Shown here piece by piece: positions 1 through 5,280 of a DNA stretch of 5,280 nucleotides; positions within the stretch are counted from its first letter, which is position 1, and every line of letters begins with the position of its first letter. The DNA comes from Burkholderiales bacterium (GTDB lineage Bacteria > Pseudomonadota > Gammaproteobacteria > Burkholderiales > Burkholderiaceae_C). The position numbers and the translations under genes are program-made. The notes under the pieces are model-generated. The model saw only the letters and a program-made list of their open reading frames with translations. It had not been told where the DNA came from and searched no databases. Location of the stretch: contig JANXTP010000123.1 of NCBI GenBank assembly GCA_025352345.1, forward strand, positions 1 to 5,280. Reading direction: 5' to 3'.

Positions 1-356
1 TTGAGCTTCCACCCGGTCGGCACATAGGACGGGTCGCGCTGCATCAACAAACGCAGGTTGAGCGTGCCCACCAGCAACAGCAGCGCGGTCGGTATCCAGC
101 CGAAGACGGTCACCACCGTCTCGGACACCGAAATCGAACGGGTCAGTTGACTCACGCCGACAGCAATGGCTGTGACCAGCAGGCCGTGGCCGATGGCGAA
201 CAGGGTGCCGATCCAGTGCGCATGGTCGTGCTCGTGGTTGAGCGCGCGCCAGGTCAGGCCGTCGATGCAGGCGATGTGGTCGGGATCGAGCCCGTGGCGC
301 AGGCCGAGCACGAACATCAGCATCAACCCCGAGAAGGAAATCAGTTCAGCGTCCAT
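1..356 (-). CDS. NiCoT-family nickel/cobalt permease, N-terminal part (3' end outside window)
   Basis: An open frame starts at ATG 356 and runs without a stop to the left edge, giving 118 codons. I see three hydrophobic segments at about residues 6-24, 49-69 and 81-105. The first ends in RHGLDPDHIACID (residues 20-32), which matches the HX4DH metal-selectivity signature of the HoxN/NixA/NhlF (NiCoT) family in transmembrane helix 2. A His/Asp-rich loop, NHEHDHAH (40-47), and a GHG motif (56-58) follow, also typical of the family. These permeases import Ni2+ or Co2+ across the inner membrane with high affinity; which metal is carried cannot be read from this fragment. Family members usually have about 300-350 residues, so roughly two thirds lie beyond position 1. 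The gene follows the CobW-type GTPase after a 43-bp gap, so the two probably share a transcript. The start has only a weak AGG upstream but fits the family N terminus. An RcnA- or UreH-like transporter is a less likely alternative. Confidence 0.85.
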   Translation of the reverse strand, partial: MDAELISFSGLMLMFVLGLRHGLDPDHIACIDGLTWRALNHEHDHAHWIGTLFAIGHGLLVTAIAVGVSQLTRSISVSETVVTVFGWIPTALLLLVGTLNLRLLMQRDPSYVPTGWKL

Positions 357-399
357 GGTCGTGCCTGTAAAAGCTTTGAGTTGTTCGAGCCGTGCCGAT

Positions 400-1380
400 T
401 CAAACGGCAACGCACTTTGCGAATCCTGCCGCGAAGGCCGCCTGATCAAGGTTGCGGCCGATCACCACGTACTCGCTTTTGCGCGTCTCATCCGCCTCCC
501 AAGCGTTGAAGCGGCTCATGGTGGTCAGCATGCGCACGCTTTGAAACACCACGCGCTCGTTGAAGCTGTGGGCGTTGAAAACGCCCTTGGTTCGCAGCAC
601 GCGGTCGCCGTGCTCCTGCAGCAGCGGTGTCATCCAGGACATGAAACGATTCATGTCGATGGGCCGCGATTCGCGCAGCACGAAGGAGGCGATCGCCGGG
701 TCGTGCTCATGTTCGTGGTCGCCCAAGAACTCCGGGTCGACCTGAAGTTTGGCGTCGAGCTGAAACGCATTCGAGTCGAGGATCAAGGCCAGATCGACGA
801 CGCCTTGCGTGCTGCGGTGAATCTTCGCCAGCGGGTTCAGGCTGCGCACCTTGCGTTCGACGCGCGCCACCGCTTCTTCCGACGCGAGGTCGATTTTGTT
901 GACCAGCACGATGTCGGCGAACGCCACTTGCTCTTGCGCCTCGACGCTTTGCTCGAGGTTCTTCTCCAGGTTGATCACATCGACCACGGTGACGAAGGAA
1001 TCGAGCCGGGTCGTGTCGCGAATTTCATTCGACACGAAGAACGTGGAAGCCACCGGTGCCGGGTCGGCCAGGCCCGTGGTTTCGATCAGGATCACATCCA
1101 GTTCGGCGTTCCGCTCACGCAGCTTGGTGATCGTTTCGATCAGGTCGCCGCGCACGGTGCAGCACAGGCAGCCGTTGTTGAACTCGATCAGTTGCTCGTC
1201 GCCGCCTTGCTCGATCAGTTGGCCGTCGATGCCGACCTCGCCGAATTCGTTGACGATCACCGCAACCTTGCGACCGTGCTGTTCTTTCAAGATGTGATTG
1301 AGCAAGGTGGTCTTGCCCGAGCCCAGGTAGCCCGTGATCACAGTCACAGGAATCTTGCGGTTTGCCGGTACGAGGTTCAT
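400..1380 (-). CDS. CobW/G3E-family metal-chaperone GTPase
   Basis: This is a 326-residue protein with all the hallmarks of the COG0523/CobW branch of G3E P-loop GTPases. It has a Walker A motif GYLGSGKT (residues 17-24), the switch-I-like NEFGEVGIDG (44-53), the metal-site CxCC as CLCC (71-74), a Walker B-type ETTG (100-103), the guanine-specificity NKID (161-164), a short His-rich stretch HEHEH (222-226), and a CobW C-terminal domain over about 230-320. Length is normal for the family. Such proteins bind Zn, Co, Ni or Fe and use GTP to deliver metal to a client; relatives include the P47K activator of Fe-type nitrile hydratase, YeiR and CobW. Position downstream of the AAA+/VWA pair and upstream of a NiCoT permease suggests Co or Ni handling for a locally encoded enzyme; that is inference. 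The start at ATG 1380 leaves eight residues before the first beta strand and has a weak AAGAAAG ribosome site (plus-strand 1389-1395). The metal and client are unknown. Confidence 0.93.
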   Translation of the reverse strand: MNLVPANRKIPVTVITGYLGSGKTTLLNHILKEQHGRKVAVIVNEFGEVGIDGQLIEQGGDEQLIEFNNGCLCCTVRGDLIETITKLRERNAELDVILIETTGLADPAPVASTFFVSNEIRDTTRLDSFVTVVDVINLEKNLEQSVEAQEQVAFADIVLVNKIDLASEEAVARVERKVRSLNPLAKIHRSTQGVVDLALILDSNAFQLDAKLQVDPEFLGDHEHEHDPAIASFVLRESRPIDMNRFMSWMTPLLQEHGDRVLRTKGVFNAHSFNERVVFQSVRMLTTMSRFNAWEADETRKSEYVVIGRNLDQAAFAAGFAKCVAV

Positions 1381-1404
1381 GCGGGGTGCTTTCTTGATGC
1401 GGGG

Positions 1405-1492
1405 GTGGTCTGACGGTTGTTTGGCGGTTGTTTGGCGGTTGTTTGGCGCTTGTTTGGCGGTCGTTTGCCGGTCGTTTGGCGCTTGTATTTGA
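1405..1492 (-). repeat. 11-bp tandem repeat array upstream of the CobW-type gene
   Basis: In the 120-bp gap between the VWA gene and the CobW gene there are six consecutive 11-bp units at 1416-1481. On the transcribed strand the consensus is CGCCAAACAAC. Three units are identical (1416-1448); the other three differ by one or two bases (1449-1459, 1460-1470, 1471-1481). Degenerate flanking units are visible at 1405-1415 and 1482-1492. The period is close to one helical turn, so the copies would face the same side of the DNA, and the transcript would carry repeated unstructured CAAAC segments ahead of the CobW start. It could be a protein-binding array, a leader element acting on translation, or a slippage-prone neutral repeat; the sequence alone does not decide. 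I see no convincing sigma-70 promoter or terminator in this gap. Confidence 0.85.
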
Positions 1493-1500
1493 GTTTCTTG

Positions 1501-3603
1501 TCACTGCGCGATCAACCGCACCAGCGCCTGGCCGGTGTAGCCGGCAAACGCTGCGGCGCGGTCTGCGATCAGGTAGTTGCGCGCACCGAAGATGCGCCGC
1601 ACGTAGTCATCGGCCTGCCGGTCCAGGGTCAGGCAAAAGGTGCGAACGCCGCGAGCCGCTGCGCTCGCCACCGCATGGCGTGCGTCCTCAACCAGGTGGT
1701 CGTCCTCGAACACGTCGACATCCGATGGCTCGCCGTCGGTCAACATCAAAATAACGCGGTTGTCGGCCACCTCGCGCTGCAACGCTGCGCTGGCATGGCG
1801 CAACGCCGCGCCCATGCGGGTCGACAGACCGCCTTGCAAATGCCCCAGGCGCGAGCGCTGCTCAGCGCCGAACGGCTCGTCGAAATCCTTGATGCGGTGG
1901 TAATTCACTTCGTGCCGGCCGTTCGACGCGAAGCCGTGCACCGCCACGCGGTCGCGCGTCGAGTCGAGCGCATCGGCCACCAGCGTGGCGGCGCGCTTCT
2001 CAACTTCGAGCACGGTCTTGAAGCTGCCCGGCACAAAGCGCTCGGTGGACACCGACAAGTCCATCAGCAGCACGACGGCCGTCGAGCGGCGGCACCGCCC
2101 ATGGCGCTTGAAAATGCGGCCATCCGGCACCGACCGGGCGCGCTGGTCGATGACGCAGTCCACCGCGGCGTTCAGATCCAGCTCGTCGCCTTCGGCCAGG
2201 CCGGCGAGGCGAATCGAGCGGTCGGGCGTGCGCGCCAGGCCGTGGATGAACTGACGTTTGCGCAGCGCCACGCCGGGCGTTTTGCCGAGGCGTGATGGAG
2301 GCGAACTTTCAATCACGGTGGCCCAGTCTTCGCGCAGCGCCTCCAGCCGGTGATCCCATTCCGGATAGCGCGTGCGCCGGCGCAAATCCACATCGGCATG
2401 CCGCACCTCGGGCGGATTCGCCTCAGACGGGCGCAACTCGAAGTCTTCGTGCGCAACGGTGTGGCTCTCGTTCTCGGGCAGGGCCGAATTCATGTCCCAC
2501 AACAGCGCGTTGTCGTCGCGGTACGCCGGCTGTGCGCGGTAGTCGCCGGGCAGAGTCAGCCGCATCTTCTCGATGTCAATGGCCAACAGGCGACCGATCT
2601 TGTCGTACTCGCCAAGCGCGTGCAGATCGGCCGCTGCGGCTGCTTCGAAAAGCTGCCGGCCCTTGACGACCCAGGCATTGCCGTCAACGTAAGCAGGGTT
2701 GTGAATGGCGTGCGCCAGGCGCGCGGCCAGCCCGGCAAAACCGAACCCCGCGTTCTCGCGCGTGGCGACATGAAAGCCGCCCCACAGCACGTGCAGGCCC
2801 GGAAAGTCGCGCCGCATCAAGCGTTCGACGCGTGCATCTTCGATCAGTGCAATCAGCGCCAGCAGCGTCGGCTGCCGGTTGCCGGCCGGCCGCGCGCGCA
2901 CCGAATGTCGAAGATGCGCGGCGGCGTGGGCGATCGATGCGCGATACAGCGCGTTGCGCTCACCAGGAAATGTGGCTCTGCCACTTTCCTTGATCCCCAC
3001 GGGGGACGGTCGGCTTTGGCCGGCCTTGGGGCGCTCACCAGAAACAAACGCAGGGCAGCGTCTCGGGAAGCGGATCACCGCGTCGCCAATGGTCACCGAA
3101 GGTGGCAACAGCCCGGCCGCCTGCGGTTCGTGCAGCTCGATGCGCTGCTGCGTGAAGCCGAAGCCTGCGAGGTAATGCAACAGGCCGTCGCGGCACGCCA
3201 GCAAGTGCGCGGAGTCGTTTTCGGTGAGCCGATCCGCGAACGCGCGCGGACCCTCCCACTCGAAGAAATGCAGCCGTCGCGCGGCGTCGTCGCGGTGGCG
3301 TTGCAGGCCGTGCAGCGCCCACTTGCGCAGGCCCACCATGTCGCTCGGCGCAGCTTGCATCGCGTCGAGCCTGCGGGCCAAGATCAATGACGCGGCGGAG
3401 TCTTCTGCTGCCACTTGCAGCAGCAGATCGACCAGCGTTGCAAGCTCGGCCTCGACGCCGGGTTGTTCGATCAGCGCAGGCAACGCGAGCATCAAGGCTT
3501 CATGCGTGGGCAGGTCGACCTCGCGCAACACGGCCAGTCTGCGCGTCGCGCGGGCGTCGTTGGCATCGTGTGCTGCGGGCGGTTCGTGCGCCGAAGTTCT
3601 CAT
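1501..3603 (-). CDS. CbbO/NorD-type VWA-domain protein (partner of a MoxR AAA+ ATPase)
   Basis: This is a 700-residue soluble protein. The N-terminal ~490 residues are helical and include the family-typical LIEDARVERL segment (about 253-262). The C-terminal VWA domain, from about residue 507, has a complete MIDAS: DLSVS (D515, S517, S519), a threonine in GLSTRMG (about T595), and LTDGEPSD (D623). The following GVRTFCLTLDRQADDYVRRIFG is typical of CbbO/NorD. These proteins act with a CbbQ/NorQ ATPase as an adaptor that docks on the client; CbbQO activates Rubisco, and NorQD is needed for nitric oxide reductase. The start ATG overlaps the ATPase stop as ATGA, indicating translational coupling. 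Residues about 192-216 look like a 25-residue insertion encoded by a 75-bp repeat element; without it the text reads SGERNALYRASIAHAAAH, which resembles the family. No Rubisco or NO reductase gene is visible here, so the client is unknown. I left the symbol blank because norD and cbbO both imply a specific client. Confidence 0.92.
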   Translation of the reverse strand: MRTSAHEPPAAHDANDARATRRLAVLREVDLPTHEALMLALPALIEQPGVEAELATLVDLLLQVAAEDSAASLILARRLDAMQAAPSDMVGLRKWALHGLQRHRDDAARRLHFFEWEGPRAFADRLTENDSAHLLACRDGLLHYLAGFGFTQQRIELHEPQAAGLLPPSVTIGDAVIRFPRRCPAFVSGERPKAGQSRPSPVGIKESGRATFPGERNALYRASIAHAAAHLRHSVRARPAGNRQPTLLALIALIEDARVERLMRRDFPGLHVLWGGFHVATRENAGFGFAGLAARLAHAIHNPAYVDGNAWVVKGRQLFEAAAAADLHALGEYDKIGRLLAIDIEKMRLTLPGDYRAQPAYRDDNALLWDMNSALPENESHTVAHEDFELRPSEANPPEVRHADVDLRRRTRYPEWDHRLEALREDWATVIESSPPSRLGKTPGVALRKRQFIHGLARTPDRSIRLAGLAEGDELDLNAAVDCVIDQRARSVPDGRIFKRHGRCRRSTAVVLLMDLSVSTERFVPGSFKTVLEVEKRAATLVADALDSTRDRVAVHGFASNGRHEVNYHRIKDFDEPFGAEQRSRLGHLQGGLSTRMGAALRHASAALQREVADNRVILMLTDGEPSDVDVFEDDHLVEDARHAVASAAARGVRTFCLTLDRQADDYVRRIFGARNYLIADRAAAFAGYTGQALVRLIAQ
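2956..3041 (-). repeat. 75-bp in-frame palindromic mini-element with 11-bp flanking direct repeats, inside the VWA gene
   Basis: The 11-mer GCGCTCACCAG occurs at 2956-2966 and again at 3031-3041, exactly 75 bp (25 codons) apart. The DNA between is packed with inverted repeats. At 2966-2989, GGAAA-T-GTGGC pairs with GCCAC-TTTCC around a TCT loop. At 2995-3004, CCCC and GGGG flank a two-base centre. At 3018-3025 is the perfect palindrome GGCCGGCC. In the protein this produces a repeated GER flanking a Pro/Gly/Lys/Arg-rich stretch (about residues 192-216), unlike the helical text around it. Two of the three frames on the coding strand are open through the whole element. The picture fits a small palindromic repeat inserted with target duplication, comparable in principle to coding-compatible palindromic elements known in Rickettsia. 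Whether it recurs in the genome cannot be seen here. Confidence 0.7.
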
Positions 3604-4415
3604 GCACGGGGCCCAAATTGCGCTTCGACAAAACCAGCCAACGCAGCTTGCAAATCGCGGTCATCGGTGAGCGACGTGGTCATCGCCAGCGCGCAGGCGT
3701 CGTGCACGTCGATGCCATCGGCGATCAGCCCGCCGGCATGAATCAACATGCGGGTCGAGATGCCTTCGTCGAGGCCGCGCCCGCGCAATGCTCGCGACTG
3801 TTGGGCGATTTTCACCAAACGGGCGGCCATGTCGGGCGCGATGGCACTTTCATGCGCCACCACCTCGGTCTCGACATCGGCCGGCGGAAAGTCGAAATTG
3901 ATGGCCCCGAAGCGCTGTCGCGTCGACGGCTTCATGTCTTTGGCCGCACTCTGATATCCAGGGTTGTAGGAGACGACGAGCCTGAAGTCGGGGTGCGCTC
4001 GCACCAGTTCGCCGCGTTTGTCCAACGGCAACATGCGCCGGTCGTCGGTCAGCGGGTGGATCACCACCGTGGTGTCTTGGCGCGCCTCGACCACCTCGTC
4101 GAGGTAGCAGATGGCACCGAAGCGCACCGCCAGCGTCAACGGCCCGTCATGCCAGACCGTGCCTTGCGCGTCGAGCAAAAATCGTCCGACCAGATCGGAC
4201 GCACTCATGTCCTCGTTGCACGCCATCGTGATGAGCGGGCGGTTCAAGCGCCAGGCCATGTGTTCGACGAAGCGCGTCTTGCCACAGCCGGTCGGACCCT
4301 TCAGGATCATCGGCAGGCCGCGCGCGAAAGCCGCGCTGAAAAGCGCCACCTCGTTTGAGGCGGCTCGGTAATACGGTTCCTCGGCGATGAGGTACGAATT
4401 GATCCTCTCGTCCAT
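3600..4415 (-). CDS. CbbQ/NorQ/NirQ/GvpN-family MoxR-type AAA+ ATPase
   Basis: This is a 271-residue ATPase, close to the usual length of CbbQ/NorQ (about 265-275). It shows Walker A GPTGCGKT (residues 40-47), the family-typical TRFVEHMAWRL after it, SASDLVGRFLL (71-81), Walker B ICYLDE (102-107) followed by VVEARQDTTVVIHPLTDDRR, a sensor-1 asparagine in SYNPGYQS (149-156), and the arginine-containing KPSTRQRF (162-169). A helical lid domain fills the last ~85 residues. It has no signal peptide or membrane segment. Members form hexamers that use ATP with a VWA partner to remodel a client: Rubisco for CbbQ, NO reductase for NorQ, gas vesicles for GvpN. The partner here is the downstream VWA gene, joined by a 4-bp ATGA overlap. 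The start ATG 4415 is supported by a good GAGAGG site five bases upstream. Text similarity looks closest to CbbQ/NorQ, but no client of those types is in the window, so no symbol is given. Confidence 0.94.
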   Translation of the reverse strand: MDERINSYLIAEEPYYRAASNEVALFSAAFARGLPMILKGPTGCGKTRFVEHMAWRLNRPLITMACNEDMSASDLVGRFLLDAQGTVWHDGPLTLAVRFGAICYLDEVVEARQDTTVVIHPLTDDRRMLPLDKRGELVRAHPDFRLVVSYNPGYQSAAKDMKPSTRQRFGAINFDFPPADVETEVVAHESAIAPDMAARLVKIAQQSRALRGRGLDEGISTRMLIHAGGLIADGIDVHDACALAMTTSLTDDRDLQAALAGFVEAQFGPRA

Positions 4416-4420
4416 CGAAG

Positions 4421-4426
4421 CCTCTC
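4421..4426 (-). promoter_or_regulatory. ribosome binding site of the AAA+ gene
   Basis: GAGAGG on the coding strand lies five bases before ATG 4415. It is the strongest Shine-Dalgarno match seen before any start in the window and fixes this start. The downstream VWA gene has none of comparable quality and appears to rely on coupling. Confidence 0.75.
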
Positions 4427-4457
4427 GCTGCGGTCGAAACTGAAGCGGTAAAGAGGG

Positions 4458-4488
4458 CCGGGGCGGCCCGATTGAAGTGCCGCCCCGG
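4458..4488 (-). terminator. GC-rich hairpin, probable (partial) terminator or mRNA-stabilising stem between the unknown gene and the AAA+ gene
   Basis: CCGGGGCGGC (4458-4467) and GCCGCCCCGG (4479-4488) form a perfect 10-bp stem with an 11-base loop, starting about 25 bp after the stop of the upstream gene. On the transcribed strand the stem is followed by CCCTCTTTACC, which has only a short, interrupted U tract. It may therefore terminate weakly or act as a 3'-end stabiliser rather than a full stop. The consequence would be less transcript for the AAA+/VWA/CobW genes than for the upstream gene, a usual arrangement for a structural gene followed by its maturation factors. The remainder of the 98-bp gap holds no promoter I can support. 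Confidence 0.65.
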
Positions 4489-4513
4489 TGCTACGGTCAA
4501 CGCAAAGTGCGGA

Positions 4514-5280
4514 TCAGGCGTGAGCCTTGGCCTTTTTCGCATCGCCGCCAGGTGTTTTCACCACGGTCTTGGTCATCATCGCAATGGCCTCTTCCATGAT
4601 GACCTTGCGGTTCGGCGGCGGCAGCTTGTCGCCGCGCAATTGGTCGTAAGGCACCACCACCCAGCAGGCGCAGCCCCAGATGCACTCGCCGGCCATGCCT
4701 TCGAAACGAATCGCCGGTTCCGACAGCATCGGTCCGATGTCGATCAGCCACGCGTGCTCGTTCAGCTTGGTTTCCCAATCGAGCTTGTCGTAGTTCTTCT
4801 GGCTTTCCCAGAACGCGAGCAGGTCGGTCTTGGCCACCCCCGGGAGGATGATGTTGGCGTAGGCCGTCAGGGCATCGAAGAACTCGTAATTCGAGGTCTG
4901 GTAGGTGGAATCGTTCTCAAGCAAATACTGCTTGGTGATCAGGTCCTTGAAGCCCTTGCTGATGAGGTCGAATCCCATGTCGCGCGAGGCGTGCACATGC
5001 ACTTCGGCGTAGTCGGTCTTGAAACCGTCTTTCAAGCCGCAGTACTTGGGCACGAAGTCGATCCATTGCGACAGCACCGCGTCCCATTTGGAGCCGGCTT
5101 CGCCCGGCAGCACCTGCACACCGGGGTGGCTGAGCTTGGCCACGTCGAACAGCGTCCAGTTGCGTGCCTTGGCCGACAGCGTCTCGTGCGGTGCGCCGGT
5201 GAAGCCAGCCGGACGCATGGTGCGGAACAGCACGCGCCCGCTCTCCAGCACAGCGAAGCGCTTGAACGAATCGGCGACAA
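4514..5280 (-). CDS. unrecognised soluble protein with CxxxCxC cluster, C-terminal part (5' end outside window)
   Basis: The frame is open from the right edge to TGA at 4514-4516, giving 255 complete codons. A GTG at 5251 and an ATG at 5218 exist, but neither has a ribosome site and the frame continues upstream as VADSFKRFA, so the true start is probably beyond 5280. I do not recognise the family. The protein is mixed-charge and soluble with no membrane segment or signal in the visible part. Notable points are an E/H-rich segment YAEVHVHASRDMGFD (about 4970-5020), a second acidic/His patch LNEHAWLIDIG (about 4733-4765), and the cysteine cluster GECIWGCACW (4661-4690) with spacing C-x3-C-x-C, a plausible metal site. 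The last ~20 residues are Lys/Ala-rich and look like a flexible tail. It lies directly upstream of the AAA+/VWA/CobW/permease genes, separated by a hairpin, so it is the best local candidate for their client. The nitrile hydratase/thiocyanate hydrolase metal claw is C-x2-C-x-C, so I do not assign that family. Confidence 0.8.
   Translation of the reverse strand, partial: VADSFKRFAVLESGRVLFRTMRPAGFTGAPHETLSAKARNWTLFDVAKLSHPGVQVLPGEAGSKWDAVLSQWIDFVPKYCGLKDGFKTDYAEVHVHASRDMGFDLISKGFKDLITKQYLLENDSTYQTSNYEFFDALTAYANIILPGVAKTDLLAFWESQKNYDKLDWETKLNEHAWLIDIGPMLSEPAIRFEGMAGECIWGCACWVVVPYDQLRGDKLPPPNRKVIMEEAIAMMTKTVVKTPGGDAKKAKAHA

Noticed and set aside
166..1413. A 415-codon open frame on the plus strand opposite the CobW gene
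   Set aside because: It lies antisense to a gene with all G3E motifs, its translation shows no recognisable domain, and long antisense frames are expected in GC-rich coding DNA.
1416..1481. CRISPR array
   Set aside because: The repeats are 11 bp and directly adjacent with no spacers, so this is a simple tandem repeat.
2853..3047. A small 64-codon minus-strand frame overlapping the 75-bp element
   Set aside because: It is in another frame of the VWA gene, exists because the element is open in two frames, and has no independent ribosome site or motif.
2350..3390. Plus-strand open frames of 346 codons here, 323 codons at 3387-4358 and 292 codons at 1417-2295
   Set aside because: All are shadows of the VWA and AAA+ genes. 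They are Arg/Ala/His/Gln-rich with no motifs, and the minus-strand frames carry clear family signatures.
1501..4415. Calling the pair norQ/norD or cbbQ/cbbO outright
   Set aside because: Family membership is clear but the client is not. No Rubisco or NO reductase gene is in the window, so a client-specific name would mislead.
4661..4690. Nitrile hydratase or thiocyanate hydrolase metal claw
   Set aside because: The spacing is CxxxCxC rather than CxxCxC, and the surrounding residues do not resemble the conserved claw context, although the metal-handling neighbours would fit.
4514..5251. Starting the unknown gene at GTG 5251 as a complete 245-residue protein
   Set aside because: The frame stays open to the window edge, no ribosome site precedes the GTG, and the residues upstream look like continuous protein. 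I treat it as 5'-truncated by the window.

Overview
The window is GC-rich and every supportable gene lies on the minus strand, so transcription runs from high to low coordinates. Base composition, dense minus-strand packing and protein style suggest a proteobacterium, most likely a Burkholderiales/Comamonadaceae-type betaproteobacterium. That placement is an impression from composition and repeat style, not from a marker gene.

The order of transcription is: (1) the C-terminal ~255 codons of a soluble protein I do not recognise (4514-5280, start outside the window), which carries a CxxxCxC cysteine cluster; (2) a 98-bp gap holding a perfect 10-bp GC hairpin (4458-4488); (3) a MoxR-type AAA+ ATPase of the CbbQ/NorQ/NirQ/GvpN family (3600-4415); (4) overlapping it by 4 bp, a long VWA protein of the CbbO/NorD type (1501-3603); (5) a 120-bp gap filled largely by an 11-bp tandem repeat; (6) a CobW/G3E-family metallochaperone GTPase (400-1380); (7) the N-terminal third of a NiCoT-type nickel/cobalt permease (1-356, running off the left edge).

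Read together, this looks like a metalloenzyme supply and maturation cassette. A NiCoT permease would bring in Ni or Co, a CobW GTPase would deliver metal, and an AAA+/VWA pair would remodel or activate a client. Such pairs are known to activate Rubisco or to serve nitric oxide reductase. Neither Rubisco nor NorB/NorC is visible here. The nearest candidate client is the unrecognised cysteine-cluster protein, probably the last-encoded part of a system that continues beyond 5280.

Two sequence-level oddities stand out. A 75-bp in-frame insertion bounded by 11-bp direct repeats sits inside the VWA gene and looks like a palindromic mini-element that adds 25 residues without breaking the frame. The 11-bp tandem array (six clear copies) lies just upstream of the CobW gene.
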